Positions 35,158-42,836 of a stretch of 64,000 nucleotides of DNA are shown piece after piece. A program made the translations under genes and the position numbers. Within the stretch, counting starts at the first letter, position 1, and every line of letters starts with the position of its first letter. Origin of the DNA: Sphingobacterium micropteri (GTDB lineage: Bacteria > Bacteroidota > Bacteroidia > Sphingobacteriales > Sphingobacteriaceae). The notes beneath the pieces were generated by a model, which saw only the letters and a program-made list of their open reading frames with translations, had not been told where the DNA came from and searched no databases. The stretch is taken from contig NZ_JACOIK010000013.1 in the NCBI RefSeq assembly GCF_014692515.1, positions 1-64,000 of the forward strand, in the 5' to 3' direction.

Positions 35158-35788
35158 CTATCAATTGTCAAGAATACACAACTATATACACGGCTTAATG
35201 AGTCGGGAAGAGATGCATGCATTGGAACGGGAAGCGTTAGAAGATCCGTTCTTGCAGGATGCAATTGATGGTTATAAGATGCAGCAGGGAATTGACGTGA
35301 AATCATTAAGCTTATTGCAGCAACGGCTCGAAAGGCGTATAGCAGAACATGCCCAACGCAAAAATAGATTTTATTTTAGCTGGCAGCGCTTGGCCATTGG
35401 GATGGTAGGTGCGGTGATGTTTATTGCGGTGTGTACACTCTTGCTGATTCGCCATCTCCCTAACCGACAACACGCTAACATGACCGAAGTAGAACTGATG
35501 GATGATGCCCTTACACAGACGGTTGTACATGCATTACCTGGGGGTGATGCACAGCCGTTAGGTGGCTGGGAATCATTTTCTGCATTTGTTTCGGAACATT
35601 ATTCGGGTGTAAACATGGAAAAACGGCTAGAGGTACGCTTCAAAGTGGCTTCCGATGGACTACCTTATGATATACGGCCAAGGGTGGTAAAGAGTCAACA
35701 AATCTATGAAGAGATTATACAGGTCTTACAAAAAGGGCCTAAGTGGGAAGGAAAAGAAGGACATATTGAGATTGTGTTTCCAGAATGA
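35147..35788 (+). CDS. Membrane anti-sigma-factor-like protein
   Basis: The 213-residue protein has a short cytoplasmic part (residues 1-82: HNYIHGLMSREEMHALEREALEDPFLQDAIDGY, an arrangement common in Bacteroidota anti-sigma proteins), one transmembrane helix at about 84-104, and a periplasmic part. The last 80 residues (MEKRLEVRFKVASDGLPYDIR, then VLQKGPKWEGKEGHIEIVFPE) resemble a TonB C-terminal-type domain. The 11-nt overlap with the sigma gene supports a regulatory pair. Confidence 0.7.
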   Translation: MENNYQLSRIHNYIHGLMSREEMHALEREALEDPFLQDAIDGYKMQQGIDVKSLSLLQQRLERRIAEHAQRKNRFYFSWQRLAIGMVGAVMFIAVCTLLLIRHLPNRQHANMTEVELMDDALTQTVVHALPGGDAQPLGGWESFSAFVSEHYSGVNMEKRLEVRFKVASDGLPYDIRPRVVKSQQIYEEIIQVLQKGPKWEGKEGHIEIVFPE

Positions 35789-35850
35789 TGTTTAGTTTTC
35801 TTTTTTTACCTCAAAAAAAGAAACAAAAAAAATCGTCGCTTCGGATATTT

Positions 35851-35962
35851 GAGAGGATGGGATCGTGCTAAGGATGGATTTCTACAGACCTCAAACATCC
35901 GTATGCGACCTTTTGTGTTAATGGGGGATGGTACAAATGTATAGCGTGTTAATTCTTCTTTA
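35851..35962 (+). repeat. Dispersed repeat, copy A
   Basis: A 112-nt stretch aligns without gaps to the reverse complement of 44623-44734. The last 58 nt (35905-35962) differ at only four positions. It fills most of the gap between the anti-sigma-like gene and the convergent DUF3127 gene. A-rich/T-rich stretches such as CTTTTTTTACC...AAAAAAAG lie just upstream (35800-35840). I see no protein in it. Confidence 0.75.
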
Positions 35963-36002
35963 TCAAGAAAAAAGCAAAAGAAGGAATATGTTATAAAACA
36001 AA

Positions 36003-36024
36003 AAAACAGCCCGTATGGGGCTGT
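36003..36024 (-). terminator. Terminator of the DUF3127 gene
   Basis: ACAGCCC and GGGCTGT form a stem around a short loop. On the minus strand it is followed by a long T run (the A run at about 35998-36006 on the plus strand). It lies about 25 nt after the DUF3127 stop. Confidence 0.82.
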
Positions 36025-36049
36025 CTCTTTATTTTATACTTTTTAAAAC

Positions 36050-36424
36050 TTAAAAAGGTAAATCGTCATCATCTGCTCCCGAAGATGAGATATCTACCGG
36101 AGGCATATCCATTTGGCCTGGTGCTTGAGCTTGTTGTGGCGTATTGGCCAGTTTTGTTACTCTCCACGCTACTAAGGAATTGAAGTACGTGGTCACCCCT
36201 TCTTTATTTGTCCATGGACGACCACGTAGGTTAAAAGAAACCTCTATGTCATCGCCAACAGCCAAGTTATCAAATATATTGACGCGATCTTGCGTCGCCT
36301 CAAAACGAATGTATTCTACAAATTGTGGGTTTTCGGCGTAAGCAACAATTAAATCTCTCTTTTTGAAAGAATCCGTAACCTGTTGCGTAGCGCCTATCTC
36401 ATGAACTTTTCCTCTTATTTCCAT
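36050..36424 (-). CDS. DUF3127 protein with SSB-like acidic tail
   Basis: The 124-residue protein belongs to the Bacteroidota DUF3127 family, with an OB-fold-like body (MEIRGKVHEIGATQQVTDSFKKRDLIV, then DIEVSFNLRGRPW). A Gln/Pro-rich linker leads to the end SSSGADDDDLPF. That end is the signature of single-stranded DNA-binding protein tails, as in the SSB gene of this window (ending DDDVDGLPF). It is probably a DNA-transaction protein that binds the same partners as SSB; this is inference. Confidence 0.82.
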   Translation of the reverse strand: MEIRGKVHEIGATQQVTDSFKKRDLIVAYAENPQFVEYIRFEATQDRVNIFDNLAVGDDIEVSFNLRGRPWTNKEGVTTYFNSLVAWRVTKLANTPQQAQAPGQMDMPPVDISSSGADDDDLPF

Positions 36425-36476
36425 ATCAAAAACGTATTAAACTGTAAAATTAAGCATTTTTTGCTAAGCAGAATAG

Positions 36477-36484
36477 TAACTTTG
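36477..36484 (+). promoter_or_regulatory. Probable -7 element, RNA methyltransferase operon
   Basis: TAACTTTG lies 7 nt before the ATG at 36492 and would give an almost leaderless mRNA. No well-spaced TTTG is seen at -33. Confidence 0.35.
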
Positions 36485-36491
36485 CAAAAAG

Positions 36492-37808
36492 ATGATGGAA
36501 GTTTTCAACACCCCTAATAAAGTTATTATTACCTGCAATAGACGCTTATCGCCTTATTTAGCGCAGGAAGTGGAAGCATTGGGCTTCGTTATTGTCCGCA
36601 CTTTTAATACGGGCGTAGAGGTCAATCTTTCTGTAAATGAGTGTATTCGATTAAATCTCAATTTACGGGTAGCGAGTCAAGTGCTTTATGAAATAAAATC
36701 GTTTCGGGCCAGGAATGCCGATGAGCTTTATAAGGCATTGGTAACGGTTGCTTGGGAAGAACTGCTGCCGTTTGACGGATACTTCTCCGTTACATCGAAT
36801 GTACATAATGAAACGATCACCACGCCGCTATTTGCGAATGTTAAGGTAAAAGATGCGATTGTAGACCGTATCAAGGATAGAAAAGGTGTACGGCCAGATA
36901 CGGGACCGGAATTAAACCGGGCGGTTATTCACCTGCATTGGATCGATGATAAAGCAGAGATCTTTTTAGATACTTCCGGCGAAACACTTGCTAAACATGG
37001 CTATCGGAAACATCCGGGCAAAGCCCCCATGTTGGAAGCACTGGCTACCGCGACCATCATGGCCACCCAGTGGGATGGTAAATCACCGTTCGTAAACCCT
37101 ATGTGTGGATCAGGAACTTTAGCTATTGAAGCTGCACTGATGGCACAAAAGCGTATGCCTGGCTTGCAAAGGATGAACTATGCCTTCATGCATTTTATAG
37201 GTTACGATGAGAAAGTATTTTTTGAGGAACGTCGTCGATTGAAGGAATTGACAGACAAAAACAACCTCCCGCATATTGTCGCTTCGGATATATCAGATGT
37301 GGCGATAGAGATTGCGAAATCGAATGCAAGGACGGCAGGGGTAGAGCATTTGATTACGTTTGAAGTAGGTGATTTTGCGAAAACAACTATTCCGGAGGGA
37401 AACGGTGTGATTATGTTTAATCCCGAATACGGTGAGCGTCTCGGTACGCACAGTAAGCTAGAAGCCACCTATAAGCGTATAGGTGATTTTATGAAGCAGG
37501 AGTGTAAAGGGTATCGAGGTTATGTTTTTACCGGAAATCTCGATCTGGCAAAAAAGATCGGCTTGCAAGCTTCCCGTAGATTTGAGTTCTTCAGTGGCAA
37601 ATTAGACTGCCGTTTATTGCAGTATGAATTGTATGAAGGATCGAAAGAGCGACCGGGTACTGTCGCTACACCGCCGGAGATCCGAGAGAGGACAAGAGAA
37701 AGAGATTCAGAAAGAACGAGCGAACGAACGGAGGCAAAAGAAGGGGATAAACCTACCGACCGTAAAATACATAAACTCATTCGCATACGGGATAAAAATG
37801 ATAGATGA
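36492..37808 (+). CDS. THUMP-domain class I RNA methyltransferase (RlmL-like)
   Basis: The 438-residue protein has an N-terminal THUMP RNA-binding part (residues about 1-160) and a methyltransferase part with the SAM motif FVNPMCGSGTLAIEAAL near 200. The family resembles the N-terminal half of RlmL, which makes m2G in 23S rRNA. The motif usually read as NPPYGER is NPEYGER here. A very charged tail of about 45 residues (RERDSERTSERTEAKEG) follows. It overlaps the HD-domain gene by 11 nt. Confidence 0.88.
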   Translation: MMEVFNTPNKVIITCNRRLSPYLAQEVEALGFVIVRTFNTGVEVNLSVNECIRLNLNLRVASQVLYEIKSFRARNADELYKALVTVAWEELLPFDGYFSVTSNVHNETITTPLFANVKVKDAIVDRIKDRKGVRPDTGPELNRAVIHLHWIDDKAEIFLDTSGETLAKHGYRKHPGKAPMLEALATATIMATQWDGKSPFVNPMCGSGTLAIEAALMAQKRMPGLQRMNYAFMHFIGYDEKVFFEERRRLKELTDKNNLPHIVASDISDVAIEIAKSNARTAGVEHLITFEVGDFAKTTIPEGNGVIMFNPEYGERLGTHSKLEATYKRIGDFMKQECKGYRGYVFTGNLDLAKKIGLQASRRFEFFSGKLDCRLLQYELYEGSKERPGTVATPPEIRERTRERDSERTSERTEAKEGDKPTDRKIHKLIRIRDKNDR

Positions 37809-38454
37809 CGAGAAGATTATCCAGCAAACAGTCGCGTTCGTACAGGAAAAACTGAAAAATGCAGAAGCCGGACATGATTGGTGGCATATACAGCGTGTAT
37901 GGAATAATACGAAGTTGATTCTGGAAACAGAGGAAGCGGATGCATTGGTTTGTGAATTGACTGCATTACTACATGATATCGCCGATAGCAAGTTTCATCA
38001 GGGTGACGAGGAGATTGGTCCGCGTATAGCCGGAGAATTTCTGCAGCATATGGGGTTGGATAAAGAACGAATAGAGCACGTGCAGCAGATTATATTCAAT
38101 ATGTCTTATAAAGCATCTTTGGGACAAGTTGATTTCCATTCCAAAGAATTAGAAATTGTACAAGATGCAGATCGTTTGGATGCTATAGGTGCGATCGGTA
38201 TTGCGCGTGCTTTTCAATATGGAGGATTTAAGAATCGAGAAATATATAACCCCGGTATTCCTCCCCAACAAAAACTGAGTAAGGAGGGATATAAAAATAC
38301 GACGGCGCCTACCCTAAACCATTTTTATGAAAAGTTATTGCTGCTGCGGGACAAAATGAACACCGCTACGGCAAAACAGATTGCTGCACATCGCCATCTA
38401 TTTATGGAATCATTTTTGCAACAATTTTATAGCGAATGGAACGGAGAAAGCTGA
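37798..38454 (+). CDS. HD-domain phosphohydrolase
   Basis: The 218-residue protein shows the metal-binding HD pattern: H in AGHDWWHIQRVW, the HD pair in LTALLHDIADSKF, and D in VQDADRLDAIGAIGIARAF. It resembles the YpgQ/YedJ-like group of nucleotide phosphohydrolases. The ATG at 37798 overlaps the end of the methyltransferase gene and gives the expected N-terminus (MIDDEKIIQQTVAFVQ). A longer reading upstream only repeats the charged tail region in another frame. Confidence 0.88.
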   Translation: MIDDEKIIQQTVAFVQEKLKNAEAGHDWWHIQRVWNNTKLILETEEADALVCELTALLHDIADSKFHQGDEEIGPRIAGEFLQHMGLDKERIEHVQQIIFNMSYKASLGQVDFHSKELEIVQDADRLDAIGAIGIARAFQYGGFKNREIYNPGIPPQQKLSKEGYKNTTAPTLNHFYEKLLLLRDKMNTATAKQIAAHRHLFMESFLQQFYSEWNGES

Positions 38455-38507
38455 TTTAACACTATGTTAATGGGAATTGGGTATATTCGTGGAAGTTAAA
38501 TAAAGAT

Positions 38508-39269
38508 ATGAAACCAACATTAGTAATCCTTACCTTATTAACGGTCATGCATATTGGCGCTATGGCACAAACAGAAATGATCGCGCATCGCGGATCTTGG
38601 AAAAACACCAAAGTGCCTCAAAATTCACTCGCGTCCTTACATAATGCCATAACACAAGGAGCTTGGGGTACAGAGTTTGATGTACATCTAACAAAAGATG
38701 ATGTATTGGTCGTGACCCATGACCAGGACTTTTACGGAATAGATATAGCGACCTCAACCTACCAAGAATTGCTTGCTAAGAAACATCCAAATGGAGAAAG
38801 TATACCTACGGCAGAGGAATATCTAAACGAAGGACTGAAGCAGAAAAAAACCAAGCTAATTTATGAACTTAAAACGAATAAGCTTGGTACAGAAAGGACA
38901 TTGAAGGCGGCGGAATTAACGGTGGCCTTGGTAAAGAAGTTGAAAGCCGAAAAGCAAGTGGAATATATCGCATTTAGTTATGAAGCTTGTCTGAAATTGA
39001 AAGAACTGGATAAGAAAGCAAAAGTTCATTATCTCAATGGTGATAAATCTCCGCAGGAAATAAAAGCAGCAGGTTTGAGCGGGTTGGATTACCATCTGTC
39101 CGTTTATAAAAAACATCCTGAGTGGATCGCGGAAGCAAAGAGATTACGTCTTAAAACCAATGTTTGGACCGTGAATAGGGAAGATGATATGCATTATTTT
39201 ATCGATCAAAAGATTGATTACATCACAACGGATGAACCGGAGTTACTTAAGCGTATTCTAAATAAATAA
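38508..39269 (+). CDS. Glycerophosphodiester phosphodiesterase, exported
   Basis: The 253-residue protein has a signal peptide (to about residue 20), the GDPD motifs IAHRGSWKNTKVPQNSLAS and WGTEFDVHLTKDDVLVVTHD, and a C-terminal LKTNVWTVNREDD. It hydrolyses glycerophosphodiesters to glycerol-3-phosphate and an alcohol in the periplasm. It is followed after 26 nt by an exported endonuclease/phosphatase-family enzyme, likely in one operon for phosphate or lipid scavenging. Confidence 0.92.
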   Translation: MKPTLVILTLLTVMHIGAMAQTEMIAHRGSWKNTKVPQNSLASLHNAITQGAWGTEFDVHLTKDDVLVVTHDQDFYGIDIATSTYQELLAKKHPNGESIPTAEEYLNEGLKQKKTKLIYELKTNKLGTERTLKAAELTVALVKKLKAEKQVEYIAFSYEACLKLKELDKKAKVHYLNGDKSPQEIKAAGLSGLDYHLSVYKKHPEWIAEAKRLRLKTNVWTVNREDDMHYFIDQKIDYITTDEPELLKRILNK

Positions 39270-39295
39270 TACACAATGTATCATAATATATACAG

Positions 39296-40132
39296 ATGAA
39301 AAAGATTTCTTTATCCATATTACTTCTTTTAGGATTTTCCTACATCTTGTCAGCGCAACAGTTGACGGTAGCTTCTTTTAATATACGTCTGAAAACAACA
39401 TCGGATGTTGGGAATTTGTGGGAAGACAGAAAGCAGGCGGTCACAAACCTCATCCAATTTCATGAATTTGATATCTTCGGTATTCAAGAAGGGTTTTACG
39501 AACAAGTACAGGATATGAAGCGCCAATTGCCCGGTTTTGAATACATCGGTGTAGGGCGTGATGATGGTGCGGAAAAAGGAGAACATTCGGCTATTTTCTT
39601 CAATGAAAAGCGCTTCAAATTGATAAAAGACGGGACGTTTTGGCTTTCGGCTACCGATACCGAGAAACCTAATAAAGGTTGGGACGCAGCTTTGCCAAGG
39701 ATTTGTACGTGGGGCGTTTTTGAAGATAACGAAAACGGCAAACGGTTTATTTTTATGAATACGCATTTCGATCATGTAGGTGTGGAAGCACGTCGTGAAA
39801 GCGCAAAGCTTATTTTAGAAAAGGCAAAAGAACTGGCAGAAGGTTTGCCTATTATCCTAACCGGTGACTTTAATGTAGACGAAACCAACGAAGCGTACTT
39901 TACGCTTGCAAAAAGTGGAATAGTACAAGATTCGCATGAATTGGCAAAAATCGTATACGAACCGAATTCTTCCTTTAATGCCTGGGGGGAGGGACTTAAA
40001 CCTAAACAGCGTATCGATCATATTTTTATTACAAAGCCATTCCTCGTACATAAATATGGAATTTTAACCGATACGTATATGGGTAAATTTCCTTCGGATC
40101 ATTTTCCTGTAGTTAATGTACTAAATTGGTAA
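39296..40132 (+). CDS. Exported endonuclease/exonuclease/phosphatase-family protein
   Basis: The 278-residue protein has a signal peptide and the EEP fold motifs: VASFNIRLKT, DIFGIQEGF, FMNTHFDHVG, LTGDFNVDETNEAY and the terminal SDHFPVV. These carry the metal-binding Asn, Glu, Asp and the catalytic histidines. Members in Bacteroidota act as nucleases, sphingomyelinases or phosphodiesterases, and sequence alone does not decide which. Confidence 0.88.
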   Translation: MKKISLSILLLLGFSYILSAQQLTVASFNIRLKTTSDVGNLWEDRKQAVTNLIQFHEFDIFGIQEGFYEQVQDMKRQLPGFEYIGVGRDDGAEKGEHSAIFFNEKRFKLIKDGTFWLSATDTEKPNKGWDAALPRICTWGVFEDNENGKRFIFMNTHFDHVGVEARRESAKLILEKAKELAEGLPIILTGDFNVDETNEAYFTLAKSGIVQDSHELAKIVYEPNSSFNAWGEGLKPKQRIDHIFITKPFLVHKYGILTDTYMGKFPSDHFPVVNVLNW

Positions 40133-40148
40133 ATAAGGCAAGGTAGGT

Positions 40149-40196
40149 GAAACCTGCATGAATTATTTATAAAAAAGAATAATTCATGCAGGTTTC
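40149..40196. terminator. Long perfect hairpin between convergent genes
   Basis: A 19-bp perfect inverted repeat (GAAACCTGCATGAATTATT and its complement) encloses a 10-nt A-rich loop. It lies 16 nt after the EEP gene and 22 nt before the end of the M23 gene, so it serves as a bidirectional terminator. There is no long T run on either side, which is unusual for a simple terminator. Confidence 0.65.
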
Positions 40197-40217
40197 GTTG
40201 CCGTTAAGAAGAAGTTG

Positions 40218-41084
40218 TTACAACGAAAAATAGGTGGATGGATTGAGTTTTCTGTTATTTAAGAGAACTTCATAATGTAGGTGGGGGCCGGTGCTTCTTC
40301 CGGTGCTACCGAGTAAGCCCACAATATCTCCGGCTTCCACAGCCTGTCCTTTTTTAACACGTGTACGGGTAAGATGTGCATATCGCGTTTCATAACCATT
40401 CTTGTGTTTCACCATGACCACATATCCATAAGCCCCTTTCCAGCCGGCAAAAGAAACCTTGCCTTTTGCAGTGACCTTTACAGGGTCTCCTGTTCTTCCT
40501 TTTAGGTCTACACCTTGATGCATTTCACGCCCCCGGTTTGTAAAAGGGTTACGACGATATCCATAGGGCGAGGTGATTCGTCCGTGATGCGGCCGCCCCA
40601 AGGGCAAACCATCTAATTTGGCTTCCAGATCTTCTAATTGCTTTTTGTAGAAAGCTGAAAGCTCCACTAAATCATCTTCACCCTTCTCTACTGGACCGCC
40701 CATATTTGGGTTCATCTTGATTTCCTTCAATCCCCGCTTCTTCATCTTTTGGTTGATACGGTCAATCGTACTATCAATAGAGTTGAATGATTTTTTTATT
40801 TCTTCGGTTGTTAGCTGATTGTTAAATTCGTCCAATTCCAACAGACGATTTTCAGCTTTCAACTTGTTTATTTTTTGATCGTAAACCTTAATATATTTTT
40901 CGGATGTCCTTTGTTTAACCACATACACCACAGATAACACTGTTATAGCAGTAAGGGCAACAAAGGAACCTAGGACCTTTTTCCAGTGCGTGACAACAAA
41001 CGTGGGAACCTGCATTCTCTTGGTAGATGTACCATCCGGTTCGACGAAAAGCACGGCGGTTTTTTTCTTTAGCATGAGCCTCAA
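40218..41084 (-). CDS. M23-family metallopeptidase, membrane-anchored
   Basis: The 288-residue protein has one N-terminal membrane helix (about residues 33-52), a coiled-coil stretch (YDQKINKLKAENRLLELDEF) and a LytM domain with the zinc-binding signatures GREMHQGVDLKG and GPHLHYEVLLN. It cuts peptidoglycan cross-links or acts as an activator of amidases at division. It is transcribed toward the EEP gene and has its own upstream region shared with mutY. Confidence 0.92.
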   Translation of the reverse strand: MRLMLKKKTAVLFVEPDGTSTKRMQVPTFVVTHWKKVLGSFVALTAITVLSVVYVVKQRTSEKYIKVYDQKINKLKAENRLLELDEFNNQLTTEEIKKSFNSIDSTIDRINQKMKKRGLKEIKMNPNMGGPVEKGEDDLVELSAFYKKQLEDLEAKLDGLPLGRPHHGRITSPYGYRRNPFTNRGREMHQGVDLKGRTGDPVKVTAKGKVSFAGWKGAYGYVVMVKHKNGYETRYAHLTRTRVKKGQAVEAGDIVGLLGSTGRSTGPHLHYEVLLNNRKLNPSTYFSL

Positions 41085-41208
41085 CAGTAAAAACTTTTAT
41101 GATACGAAAGGACAAAGGTAATGTATCAAGCTATTTGTAGTCAATATTTTACAAATTTTAACATTTTTTAAGAGTCTTTTTATTGTGGAAAAATAGGCAA
41201 CTTTGTGC

Positions 41209-42273
41209 ATGTCATTCGCTGTAAAACTAATGAATTGGTACCGTGAGAACGGGCGTGATCTGCCTTGGAGAACCACGCATGATGCCTATATTATATGGCT
41301 TTCGGAGATTATTCTGCAACAGACGAGAGTGGAACAAGGAATACCTTATTTTCATCGCTTTGTCGAGGCATTTCCAATTGTAACAAAATTTGCGGAAGCA
41401 AATGAAGAAGACATTCTGCGGCTATGGCAGGGTTTGGGGTATTACTCGCGTGCCCGAAACATGCATAAAGCTGCTAAAATGGTGGTAAATGATTTTCAAG
41501 GTATATTTCCGAATACCTATGAAGGGGCTATTCGCCTTCCTGGCGTTGGCGAATACACGGCGTCAGCTATCGCGTCGTTCTCGTCCAATGAGGCAAAGGC
41601 CGTAGTAGATGGAAATGTATACCGTGTGCTGGCGCGCTACTTTGGAATAAAGGAACCGATTAATTCCGGACAGGGAAAAAAAATGTTTACAGAAATTGCA
41701 CGAGAGATACTTGATAAGGAAAATCCGGGTACATATAACCAAGCTATTATGGATTTCGGCGCTTTGCAATGCAAACCACGGAATCCCTTATGTGGAGACT
41801 GTATTTTTCGACCGGAATGCGTCGCTTTTCAAGAGGGGCTAGTCGGTATGCTGCCGGTGAAATTGAAGGGAAAAGAGAGCCGTAACCGTTATTTTCATTA
41901 CTTTATCGTAATGGAACACGATCAGATGCTGATGTCAAAACGAGAACAAGGCGATGTGTGGGCAAATCTATATGAATTTCCGATGATCGAAACAGCGGAT
42001 GATATGTCTATGGCAGACTTGATGGCACATGCTGATTTTATCCGATACTTTGAAAAAGATACTGTTTTGAAGGTAGTGGGCAAGCAAGTAAAGCATGTGC
42101 TCAGTCATCAGAATATTTATGCACATTTCTATATCATTGGGAACCCCCATGCTTTAAAAAAGAAAAAAAAGAGTTGGAATTATCATTATTACGAAAAAAT
42201 AGATAAATTAGCTAAACATAAACTTATATTCTCTTTTCTGGAAAAAAATGAACATCTCATCTCGGATAAGTAA
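41209..42273 (+). CDS. mutY: A/G-specific adenine glycosylase MutY
   Basis: MutY removes adenine mispaired with 8-oxoguanine. The protein has the catalytic E33 (LSEIILQQTR), the helix-hairpin-helix LPGVGEYTASAIASF with the active-site Asp in VVDGNVYRVLARYF, and the iron-sulfur ligands C-x6-C-x2-C-x5-C in CKPRNPLCGDCIFRPEC. The C-terminal Nudix-like part recognises the oxidised guanine. Start set at the ATG at 41209. SSB follows. Confidence 0.95.
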   Translation: MSFAVKLMNWYRENGRDLPWRTTHDAYIIWLSEIILQQTRVEQGIPYFHRFVEAFPIVTKFAEANEEDILRLWQGLGYYSRARNMHKAAKMVVNDFQGIFPNTYEGAIRLPGVGEYTASAIASFSSNEAKAVVDGNVYRVLARYFGIKEPINSGQGKKMFTEIAREILDKENPGTYNQAIMDFGALQCKPRNPLCGDCIFRPECVAFQEGLVGMLPVKLKGKESRNRYFHYFIVMEHDQMLMSKREQGDVWANLYEFPMIETADDMSMADLMAHADFIRYFEKDTVLKVVGKQVKHVLSHQNIYAHFYIIGNPHALKKKKKSWNYHYYEKIDKLAKHKLIFSFLEKNEHLISDK

Positions 42274-42366
42274 TTAGAATGGAGTTACATAGATGTTATT
42301 TTTAGTCATAGCGTATATGTAGGATATAGAAACAATATACAATTGATCAGCCCTAAATTATAAAGT

Positions 42367-42813
42367 ATGGCAAGCGTTAATAAAGTGATTTTAGTCGGGC
42401 ATTTGGGGAAAGATCCCGAAGTACGTTATTTAGACAACAATGTCTCTGTTTGCAGTTTTCCTTTTGCAACTTCGGAGACGTACACGAAGGATGGTGTACG
42501 GGTTAAACATACCGAATGGCATAACATCGTTATGTGGCGTAATTTGGCAGAAATGGCCGTTAAATATCTTCAAAAGGGTAAATTGGCTTATATCGAAGGG
42601 AGATTGAGAACCCGAAATTATGAAGATAAAGAGGGGACACGTCGATATGTAACAGAGATTGTAGGTGAGAGTTTCAAGTTATTGGGGCGGCCCTCTGATT
42701 TTGGGCAAACGGGAAAAACCACATCACAGGAGGGCGAAAAAAGTGATGGGGAAAAAGAAGTAGAGGTGGATTTTTCCGAAAATGACGACGATGTAGATGG
42801 TTTGCCATTTTAA
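42367..42813 (+). CDS. ssb: Single-stranded DNA-binding protein
   Basis: The 148-residue protein has the OB-fold start (MASVNKVILVGHLGKDPEVRY), WHNIVMWRNLAEMA and LAYIEGRLRTRNYEDKEG. It ends in the acidic partner-binding tail DDDVDGLPF. It coats single-stranded DNA and recruits repair proteins. It lies between mutY and pheS, and a promoter for pheS sits inside its last codons. Confidence 0.95.
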   Translation: MASVNKVILVGHLGKDPEVRYLDNNVSVCSFPFATSETYTKDGVRVKHTEWHNIVMWRNLAEMAVKYLQKGKLAYIEGRLRTRNYEDKEGTRRYVTEIVGESFKLLGRPSDFGQTGKTTSQEGEKSDGEKEVEVDFSENDDDVDGLPF

Positions 42814-42831
42814 TATTTTGCCGTATCTTTG
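42801..42831 (+). promoter_or_regulatory. Promoter of pheS inside the ssb 3' end
   Basis: TTTG (42801-42804, inside the last codons of ssb) and TATCTTTG (42824-42831) are 19 bp apart, a full match to the Bacteroidota promoter. The pheS ATG begins only 6 nt after the -7 element, so the transcript would start at or next to the start codon. Confidence 0.6.
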
Positions 42832-42836
42832 GCACT

